Origin: an uncultured Comamonadaceae bacterium
GTDB lineage: Bacteria; Pseudomonadota; Gammaproteobacteria; Burkholderiales; Burkholderiaceae_C
Reading direction: 5' to 3'
Length of the DNA: 6,872 bases
Assembly: GCA_937893415.1 (NCBI GenBank)
Contig: CALBWZ010000444.1
Coordinates: 1 to 6,872 of the forward strand
Shown piece after piece: positions 1 to 5,630 of the stretch. The notes below the pieces were generated by a model. It did no database searches and had not been told where the DNA came from. It saw nothing but the letters and a program-made list of their open reading frames with translations. Within the stretch, counting starts at the first letter, position 1; each line of letters starts with the position of its first letter. A program made the translations under genes and the position numbers.

Positions 1-137
1 TGTAACCCTAGAGACAGTTGCGCTTCCGTAAGCTACCTTAGGATTCGTTTGAATAAAAAGTGTAGCGCTGAAACAGCCTAAGAAAAAAACCTGAAACAAC
101 CGATTCGAATAGTCTGATATTTCGCTTCATTGCGACT
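1..137 (+). other. Non-coding leader upstream of the operon
   Basis: No open frame with a credible start or ribosome binding site was found here. The stretch is A-rich in its middle (around 79-96). It contains a near-perfect 11-base direct repeat (68-78 and 91-101), an 8-base palindrome ATTCGAAT (103-110) and a gapped dyad ATTC-GTTT-GAAT (43-54). No good sigma-70 promoter is visible. The best pair, CTGAAA (91-96) with TGATAT (115-120), matches the consensus poorly. The operon promoter may lie here or upstream of the window. If the first permease starts at 198 rather than 138, the leader runs to 197. Confidence 0.4.
68..101 (+). repeat. 11-base direct repeat pair in the leader, possible regulator site
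   Basis: CTGAAACAGCC at 68-78 recurs as CTGAAACAACC at 91-101, differing at one base. The copies start 23 bases apart, about two turns of the helix, so a protein could contact both on the same DNA face. An A-rich spacer separates them and the ATTCGAAT palindrome follows immediately at 103-110. The position directly ahead of an import operon would suit an operator. No known binding motif was recognised, and a chance repeat is possible. Confidence 0.25.
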
Positions 138-197
138 ATGTCAGACCAGGTGTTGCACTACACAGAAAACTTGACTACTCAATTGGAAATTGGCGGT

Positions 198-1181
198 ATG
201 AACGACATATTCAAAGTAAAAAACATGAGTCAACAGGGCATAGTTTTAAGTATTTTCTTAATCATGTTCGTTGGATTCTCATTTTTCCTGACAGGATTTT
301 TCACAACAGGCAACCTGTTGGGCCTGCTGCAAAACGTGTCTATTTTGGGTATTTTGGGTCTTGCAATGGCCATCATCGTGATCGGTCGGGGCATAGATAT
401 TTCAATGGTTGCGGTGCTTGCTGTGCCAGCAGGACTGCTGCTTCAAATGGTGCAAAACGGGCACCCCTTGCCGGTTGCATTTGCCGCCGCCATTGGCATC
501 GCTTTGATTTTCGGCCTGGTCAATGGCTGGCTGATCGCCTTCGCGGAAGTGCCATCGCTGTTCACAACGCTGGCCACAGGTTTGTTTTTGGCGGGGCTGG
601 GTCAGGTTGCTTTTTTCCAACTCGATGTGGTGCAGTGGAGCACTGCCCTAGATCCAATAGCCTGGTTGGGGCGCGGCACGCTAGGGGGTGTGCCCATGCC
701 AGTCATCATGTTTGTAGGGGTTGCGGTGTTCGTGTCATTTTTTCTTAAAAAGACACGGTTGGGTAATTTTGTATACGCCATTGGTGACAACCCAGCGGGC
801 GCTAGAACCACGGGTATCCCGACGCGTCCATTGATCGTGCTGCAGTACGTCATTGCGGCGCTGATCGGTGCGTTCGCTGGCATGGTCATGGCAGCTTCTA
901 TCGACAGCATGCCCACGCGCATTTACAACTCCACCATGATTTACGACGTCATCCTTGTGGTGGTTCTGGGTGGCATCGGTTTGTCAGGTGGCCGTGGCGG
1001 TGTGTTCAACGTTGTGATTGGTACAGCGCTCATTGGCACATTGCTGAACGGGATGACCATCATGAACGTGTCGTATTCTGCTCAAAACCTGATCAAAGGA
1101 CTGATTTTGCTATCGGCCATTCTCATCGATTCTTTTCTCAATCCTCGCAATGAAGAGACCGCACAGCAGGGGGACATCTGA
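198..1181 (+). CDS. ABC sugar-type transporter permease (RbsC-like, BPD_transp_2 family)
   Basis: Inner-membrane channel subunit of a CUT2-type importer. The protein is almost entirely hydrophobic, with roughly eight to ten membrane segments. The family's cytoplasmic loop facing the ATPase is visible as IGDNPAGARTTGI, followed by the glycine-rich stretch GGIGLSGGRGG and the final helices ending in an acidic tail. The family motif usually read GGIDLS appears as GRGIDIS. Start choice: the frame is open from an ATG at 138, but no Shine-Dalgarno precedes it. The ATG at 198 has GGAA at 185-188 and gives a 327-residue protein that begins just before the first helix, as usual for RbsC. The ATG at 225 is also possible. 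With a 138 start the product has 347 residues. No propeller domain is attached, unlike the second permease of this operon, so the channel is probably a heterodimer. The family is certain, the substrate unknown. Confidence 0.92.
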   Translation: MNDIFKVKNMSQQGIVLSIFLIMFVGFSFFLTGFFTTGNLLGLLQNVSILGILGLAMAIIVIGRGIDISMVAVLAVPAGLLLQMVQNGHPLPVAFAAAIGIALIFGLVNGWLIAFAEVPSLFTTLATGLFLAGLGQVAFFQLDVVQWSTALDPIAWLGRGTLGGVPMPVIMFVGVAVFVSFFLKKTRLGNFVYAIGDNPAGARTTGIPTRPLIVLQYVIAALIGAFAGMVMAASIDSMPTRIYNSTMIYDVILVVVLGGIGLSGGRGGVFNVVIGTALIGTLLNGMTIMNVSYSAQNLIKGLILLSAILIDSFLNPRNEETAQQGDI

Positions 1182-1253
1182 CCAAGCGGTGTAGGACTTT
1201 GCCCGTTGCCGAGTATTGCCGGTCGACGTGCCATTCATATCAATAATTTTTTT

Positions 1254-1257
1254 GGAG
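1254..1257 (+). promoter_or_regulatory. Ribosome binding site of the binding-protein gene
   Basis: GGAG lies six bases before the ATG at 1264 and follows a run of seven T (1247-1253). A U-rich tract before the Shine-Dalgarno can bind ribosomal protein S1 and raise initiation. This site decides the start: the in-frame TTG at 1216 has no comparable site and would add 16 residues in front of a normal signal peptide. Confidence 0.75.
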
Positions 1258-1263
1258 ACAAAC

Positions 1264-2286
1264 ATGACAACAAACACTAGAAAAACCTCAATTAAAACGG
1301 TACTCACTGGCATGGCGCTGATGGGTGGAATGGCGTTGTCACAGACAGCCATGGCCCAAGGCAAGGGCTTGGATGAGCCGTTCCGTGCGGATTACAAAAA
1401 AACACTGGCTGGTAAAACAGTGGCCTTTGTACCTGTGGCGATGGGCTTTGACCTGGCCCAAGGCTGGTTTGCTGGCTTGAAAAAAGAGCTTGAGCCGTTG
1501 GGCGTGAATGTTATTTCACGCGACCCCAACTGGAGCACCAGCGCTGGCGCGCAGGCTGTCACCTCGCTTATCAGTGAAAAACCCGACGTCATGGTGGTAC
1601 ACAACCCTGATGTTCAAACCTACGCCAAGCTGCTGCAGCGCGCAGAAAAAGCTGGTATCCAGGTCGTGCAGATAAACATGCGTTCAAATTACGATTCAAT
1701 TTTATATGTTGGCGTGGACTGGGTCGATGTTGGTGAGCTTGCAACAAAGGCTGTTGTGAAGGCATGTCAAGGCAAATCCAACAAAATTGCAATCGTTCAA
1801 GGCGCCTTGTCAGCTGCGGCCAGTGCGTACACGCTCAAGGGTGTGGAGAACATTTTGGCAAAGAACCCCGCCATACAAGTCGTTTCCAGCCAAGCCGCTG
1901 ATTGGGATGCAGCAAAAGCCAAAGGTATTACCCAAACGGTACTCAAGCAGCACCCAGACCTGTGCGGTATTGTTGGTTTTTGGGATGGCATGGACATTGG
2001 TACGGCCGCAGCAATCAAAGAGGCGGGCCTGACTGGCAAGGTATTTTTAGCGACTTCAGGCGGTGGTGAGCAAAAAGGCGCTTGTGACCAGGTCAAGGCT
2101 GGTAGCTATGATCTCAACCTGAGCTACGACGTGCCAACACAAGCCAGCAACATGGCGTCATCAATCAAGTGGCTGCTGCAAAACCAAGGTGAAACGGGTA
2201 CTGCCAAGGGATCCATTTATACCACCATTATTCCAATCACAAAATCCAACGCATCTGTTCAAGGTACGTGCTGGAAACTGTCATAG
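1264..2286 (+). CDS. Periplasmic sugar-type substrate-binding protein (RbsB-like, Peripla_BP_4)
   Basis: Captures the solute in the periplasm and delivers it to the permease pair. The 340-residue product has a classical Sec signal peptide: basic residues R6/K7/K11, a hydrophobic core around 12-25, and an AMA|Q cleavage site after residue 31. The mature part has the two-lobe type I fold: VAFVPVAMGFDLAQGWFAGLK at the start of lobe one, KAGIQVVQIN near 129-138, and the lobe-two strands IAIVQG (175-180) and LCGIVGFWDG (233-242). By eye against E. coli RbsB most sugar contacts differ: the D-R pair of LDR reads N138-M139, the N of N-D is W240, the D of GFDG is S265, and the arginine near 190 is missing. 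Four cysteines (168, 234, 274, 336) could form periplasmic disulfides. The gene sits between two permease genes with its own strong ribosome binding site, consistent with the excess of binding protein these importers need. Ligand unknown, probably not ribose. Confidence 0.92.
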   Translation: MTTNTRKTSIKTVLTGMALMGGMALSQTAMAQGKGLDEPFRADYKKTLAGKTVAFVPVAMGFDLAQGWFAGLKKELEPLGVNVISRDPNWSTSAGAQAVTSLISEKPDVMVVHNPDVQTYAKLLQRAEKAGIQVVQINMRSNYDSILYVGVDWVDVGELATKAVVKACQGKSNKIAIVQGALSAAASAYTLKGVENILAKNPAIQVVSSQAADWDAAKAKGITQTVLKQHPDLCGIVGFWDGMDIGTAAAIKEAGLTGKVFLATSGGGEQKGACDQVKAGSYDLNLSYDVPTQASNMASSIKWLLQNQGETGTAKGSIYTTIIPITKSNASVQGTCWKLS

Positions 2287-2310
2287 AGCGAACAAGCTCA
2301 CGTTGATCAC

Positions 2311-2349
2311 CAGCCAGTGCACGCCATTTATTGCGGCGTGTGTTGGCTG
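2311..2349 (+). other. Intercistronic 15-pair RNA hairpin between binding protein and permease fusion
   Basis: Bases 2311-2325 pair with 2335-2349 over 15 consecutive positions, 12 Watson-Crick and three G-U wobbles (2319-2341, 2318-2342, 2317-2343), around a 9-base loop ATTTATTGC. The hairpin starts 24 bases after the stop of the binding-protein gene and ends 15 bases before the Shine-Dalgarno of the fusion gene. No T-run follows, so it is not a standard intrinsic terminator. Stem-loops in this position in importer operons (the malE-malF spacer is the classic case) protect the upstream message from 3' decay and help keep the binding protein more abundant than membrane parts. That role is inferred here. 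A 4-pair hairpin (2348-2359) overlaps its 3' foot and could compete weakly. Confidence 0.65.
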
Positions 2350-2364
2350 CCGCATGGCACATGT

Positions 2365-2370
2365 AAAGGA
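2365..2370 (+). promoter_or_regulatory. Ribosome binding site of the permease-propeller fusion gene
   Basis: AAAGGA stands six bases before a GTG at 2377. It supports the GTG as the true start even though it is not ATG. The next in-frame ATG, at 2497 (residue 41), would begin only at the edge of the first membrane helix and lacks such a site. Confidence 0.65.
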
Positions 2371-2376
2371 TAGACC

Positions 2377-4536
2377 GTGAACGAGACAATTCCCAAGGAT
2401 GCGGGTAACCACGAGCGCTGGGGCGATACGCTGACACGCTTGCGTTACACCTACTGGCCAGGTCATGCGCTAGGAGAAATATTATCCAAGCGCTGGATGG
2501 AGACCGCAATTCCAATGCTGGTTTTGTTGCTAGTCGCTTTTTCGCTCACACAAGTTATACCTAACTTTTTATCCGCAGCATCGTTGTCCGACACAGGGCG
2601 ACAAGCAGGCGAAATTGGCTTCATCGTGTTGGGCATGGCCTTGGTGATGATTGTTGGCGGTATTGATTTATCTGTTGGGTCCATGTTTGCGCTGACAAAT
2701 TTTTGCGCTTTGTTCCTCATGCACGTGCTGAAGTGGCCCATGGTGGCAGCCATTCCTGTCACCTTGGCATTCGGTGCTGCGTTGGGTGCTGTTAACGGCA
2801 TTCTGATTGGCTATTTCAGGTTGCGTGCTTTTCTGACCACGCTCATCACCTTGATTATTTACCGAGCAAGCTACGAGCTGCTCACCGCTGACTACGCCAC
2901 AGCCATTGCGGGTGGTCTACCTGACTCTGAAGCATGGGACTTTTTAGGCTATGGCGAGTGGCTTGGTATTCCAGTGGTCGTTTACGTGTATGCAGTCGTC
3001 GCACTGATGGGTCATATATTACTGACACGCTTGCGTCCCGGTTGGCACATCACGGCCATTGGCGGCTCGCGGCGATCAGCGTACAACACCGGCATCGCAG
3101 TACGCCGCACCGTCGCCATGTGCTACGTGAGCAGCGGCGTGTTAACTGCGGTAGGCGGTCTATTTTTTGCATCACGCTTGGCCACCGCAGGCGGCGATAT
3201 TGGTGTCGGACTTGAGGTCACTGTTCTCACTGCTGCGGTACTCGGCGGTATCAGCCTTGGCGGCGGCAACGGGTCCGTCATGAAAGCTTTGGTGGGAACG
3301 TTGATTGTGCTGCTGATCATCAATGGCATCACCACCATGTCACTGGATGGCGGCTACAACCGCATGGTGTTGGGTGCAATTTTGCTGTTGGCAGCGGCCA
3401 TAGACATTCGCTGGCTCAAAAACAAACACCGCATTGTCAGCAAGGTCTACGTCAGTCCCACCTATCACAGCATTCCACCAGCACCTTCAACGGCGCCAGA
3501 CTCAGGCACAGCTTGGGCACAGAACGACAGGTTGCGCCATGTGACAGCTATAGGCCTTGGCCGAATAGAGGGGCCAGAAGACGTTATTTTGGACCGCAAT
3601 GACCATTTGTATGCAGGCTCACGTCACGGCGACATCATTAGATTTTTGGCACCTGACTATGAAGAGATGGAAGTCTTTGCCCACATAGGTGGCACACCCT
3701 TGGGTATGGCCTTCGACAAAGAGGACAACCTCTATGTGTGTATTGGTGGGATGGGCTTGTACCGTGTCACGCCAGATCGCAAGGTTGAAAAAGTAACAGA
3801 TGAAACCAATCGGAGCTTCTCATCTATCAACGACGACAGCCGTTTACGGCTAGCCGATGACCTGGATATCACCGATGGCGGTCTGATTTTCTTCTCTGAG
3901 GCCACGGTTCGGTTTGAAATGCACGAATGGGCAACAGACGGCCTAGAAGCAAGGGGCAATGGACGCATTATTTGCTACGACACCAACACAGGGAAAACCA
4001 GCACCGTCATCCGCAATCTGAAGTTTCCCAATGGGGTCTGTATTGCAAGTGATGGCCAGTCCTTTTTGTTTGCCGAAACATGGGGCTGCAGCGTCAAGCG
4101 CTATTGGTTTGAAGGTTCCAAAAAAGGCACAACAGAAACCGTGCTGGAGAACTTACCAGGCTTTCCAGACAACATCAACAACTCATCAGACGGCAATTAC
4201 TGGATGTCTCTGGTCGGCATGCGTTGCCCAGCATTGGACTTGGCTTGGAAAATGCCTGGCTTTAGAAACCGAATGGCCAAGCGCGTGCCGCGTGATGAAT
4301 GGTTGTTCCCAAATATCAACACTGGGTGTGTGTTGAAGTTCAACGAGAAGGGTGAGGTGCTGGAAACGTTGTGGGATATGGGCGGTGAAAACCATCCCAT
4401 GATTACCTCTATGCGTGAGCACCGGGGCTACTTGTTTTTAGGCGGCATTATGAACAACCGCGTCGGGCGAATCAAGCTCGAAGGCGCCGACCCACATTAC
4501 GTGCAGTACGACAAACGCTGGGGAAAAATAAAATGA
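2377..4536 (+). CDS. Fusion protein: RbsC-like ABC permease plus C-terminal SMP-30/strictosidine-synthase-like beta-propeller
   Basis: Residues 43-346 are a complete RbsC-type permease with the motif GGIDLSVG (94-101), the cytoplasmic loop AIGGSRRSAYNTGI (227-240) and the glycine-rich GGISLGGGNG (290-299). A basic segment after the last helix (WLKNKHR, 346-352) and a proline/serine-rich linker (about 360-385) lead to a propeller at about 388-705. Propeller landmarks are IEGPEDV (397-403), LADDLDITDGG (492-502), LKFPNGV (548-554), LPGFPDNI (593-600) and GENHP (670-674). Candidate divalent-metal ligands of SMP-30/paraoxonase hydrolases are kept: E398 or E401, N552 and D598. No signal or extra helix separates the parts. 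RbsC permeases end in the cytoplasm, and the basic residues agree, so the propeller should sit at the inner mouth of the channel. Normal RbsC proteins have about 320-350 residues, so the length is doubled. A likely job is hydrolysis of an imported lactone or ester; binding or regulation without catalysis is possible. The stop overlaps the next start as ATGA. Confidence 0.93.
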   Translation: MNETIPKDAGNHERWGDTLTRLRYTYWPGHALGEILSKRWMETAIPMLVLLLVAFSLTQVIPNFLSAASLSDTGRQAGEIGFIVLGMALVMIVGGIDLSVGSMFALTNFCALFLMHVLKWPMVAAIPVTLAFGAALGAVNGILIGYFRLRAFLTTLITLIIYRASYELLTADYATAIAGGLPDSEAWDFLGYGEWLGIPVVVYVYAVVALMGHILLTRLRPGWHITAIGGSRRSAYNTGIAVRRTVAMCYVSSGVLTAVGGLFFASRLATAGGDIGVGLEVTVLTAAVLGGISLGGGNGSVMKALVGTLIVLLIINGITTMSLDGGYNRMVLGAILLLAAAIDIRWLKNKHRIVSKVYVSPTYHSIPPAPSTAPDSGTAWAQNDRLRHVTAIGLGRIEGPEDVILDRNDHLYAGSRHGDIIRFLAPDYEEMEVFAHIGGTPLGMAFDKEDNLYVCIGGMGLYRVTPDRKVEKVTDETNRSFSSINDDSRLRLADDLDITDGGLIFFSEATVRFEMHEWATDGLEARGNGRIICYDTNTGKTSTVIRNLKFPNGVCIASDGQSFLFAETWGCSVKRYWFEGSKKGTTETVLENLPGFPDNINNSSDGNYWMSLVGMRCPALDLAWKMPGFRNRMAKRVPRDEWLFPNINTGCVLKFNEKGEVLETLWDMGGENHPMITSMREHRGYLFLGGIMNNRVGRIKLEGADPHYVQYDKRWGKIK

Positions 4537-5630
4537 TAGAGGCAATCTACAAGTTAAAAGACAAGCTGCTCGGACGGGGCGACGCAGCCATCACAGTACC
4601 TGTATTTGATGGCGCGCTAAAGCCCAACAACTTGCTGGAAGATGCGACTGTTTTTGCAAGTTTGAAGTCTGCACAAGATATAGCAACGGATGGCCAGAAT
4701 TTGTTTGTGGCAGATGGCCAGCGTGTGCTGCGCTATGACGCAGACATTGCGCACGAACTGCACCATTTTGAGCAGCCAGTGACAGCACTCGCCTGTTTGC
4801 TGGAGGGCGGGCTTGCTGTGGCTCTGGCAGGCCGTGAGGTACGCATCGTAGGTGGCCCATACGACGGCAGACAGTGGACGTCAACTGATGGGGTGGCCTT
4901 CAGTGCTGTCAATGCCATCAGCCTGGGCAGCAGCGGGAAACTGCTGGTAACGGATGGTTCGACTGAGCGGCCTGTTGAGAACTGGAAACACGACCTGATG
5001 AGTCGGGGAGCCACCGGACGCGTATGTGAGTTAACACTGAGTGACGGCTCCTTGCGCACGCTTGCAACCGGTTTATCACATGCGTTTGGCGCCTGCAATG
5101 TCGACGGCGCAACCTGGGTCAGCGAGAGCTGGCGACACCGCGTGATGTCCATCAACGCTGGCGAACGGCCAACCCCTGTGACAGACAGCCTGCCAGGTTA
5201 CCCATCGCGTTTATCGCCAGCAAGCGGTGGTGGGTACTGGCTCACGTGCTTCATACTGCGCACCCAGTTGGTTGAGTTTGTTCTGCGCGAGCACACATTT
5301 AGAAAACGAATGATGGCTGAAATTGAACCACAGTATTGGATTGCGCCTGCACTCAACTCTGGCAACACATTCTTAGAGCCTATGCAAGGCGCTCACCTCA
5401 AGATGATGGGTGTTGTTAAACCTTGGGCACCACCGCGCTCGTATGGCCTGGTTATCCGTCTCAACAAGCGCGGAGACATTATGTACTCGATGCACAGCCG
5501 ATTTGATGGAAAGAACCACGGTGTGGTTGCTGCGGTCGAGTGTCAAGGTCACCTGTACGTGCTCGCCAAGGGTTGCACAAGCATATTGCGTCTGTCGATA
5601 GCCGACGCTGAACGGAGTTTGCAAGCATGA
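4533..5630 (+). CDS. Stand-alone SMP-30/strictosidine-synthase-like beta-propeller protein, probable pseudoenzyme
   Basis: The 365-residue protein is homologous to the C-terminal half of the preceding fusion. Shared landmarks in the same order include GRVCELTLSDG (162-172, fusion GRIICYDTNTG), ESWRHRVMSI (198-207, fusion ETWGCSVKRY), LPGYP (220-224, fusion LPGFP), a conserved WIAPALNSG/WLFPNINTG stretch (269-277) and GKNHGVVAAVE (326-336, fusion GENHPMITSMRE). Aligned by eye, each metal-ligand site is changed: GPED becomes SAQD (Q48 for E401), FPNG becomes HAFG (F185 for N552), PDN becomes PSR (S225 for D598). A metal-dependent lactonase activity is therefore unlikely; ligand binding, sensing, or pairing with the fused propeller is more plausible. 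There is no signal peptide or membrane helix, so it should be cytoplasmic. Its basic, amphipathic N-terminus (IYKLKDKLLGR, 5-15) might touch the membrane. The start overlaps the preceding stop and the stop overlaps the next start, both as ATGA, so it is translationally bound to the transporter genes. Confidence 0.85.
   Translation: MIEAIYKLKDKLLGRGDAAITVPVFDGALKPNNLLEDATVFASLKSAQDIATDGQNLFVADGQRVLRYDADIAHELHHFEQPVTALACLLEGGLAVALAGREVRIVGGPYDGRQWTSTDGVAFSAVNAISLGSSGKLLVTDGSTERPVENWKHDLMSRGATGRVCELTLSDGSLRTLATGLSHAFGACNVDGATWVSESWRHRVMSINAGERPTPVTDSLPGYPSRLSPASGGGYWLTCFILRTQLVEFVLREHTFRKRMMAEIEPQYWIAPALNSGNTFLEPMQGAHLKMMGVVKPWAPPRSYGLVIRLNKRGDIMYSMHSRFDGKNHGVVAAVECQGHLYVLAKGCTSILRLSIADAERSLQA

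Noticed and set aside
1216..1243. Possible internal promoter, TTGCCG (1216-1221) and TATCAA (1238-1243)
   Set aside because: Each box matches only four of six consensus bases, and transcription would start almost on the Shine-Dalgarno of the next gene.
1216..1263. TTG start that would lengthen the binding protein by 16 residues
   Set aside because: It has no ribosome binding site and would bury the signal peptide, while the ATG at 1264 has GGAG six bases upstream.
1182..1263. Hairpin or terminator between the first permease and the binding-protein gene
   Set aside because: No inverted repeat longer than a few bases was found. The T-run at 1247-1253 has no stem before it and belongs to the ribosome binding region.
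2311..2349. Intrinsic terminator after the binding-protein gene
   Set aside because: The stem is strong but no T-run follows (the next bases are CCGCATGGCAC), so it is called an RNA hairpin instead of a terminator.
2287..2376. Riboswitch in the spacer before the fusion gene
   Set aside because: Only one simple hairpin is visible, with no conserved multi-stem aptamer that I recognise.
2189..2380. Small + strand open frame spanning the end of the binding protein and the spacer
   Set aside because: It overlaps the binding-protein gene in another frame, has no ribosome binding site and no recognisable protein features.
4733..5155. 140-residue open frame on the minus strand and other minus-strand frames across the window
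   Set aside because: They lie opposite clear + strand genes, have low-complexity or implausible composition and no ribosome binding sites.
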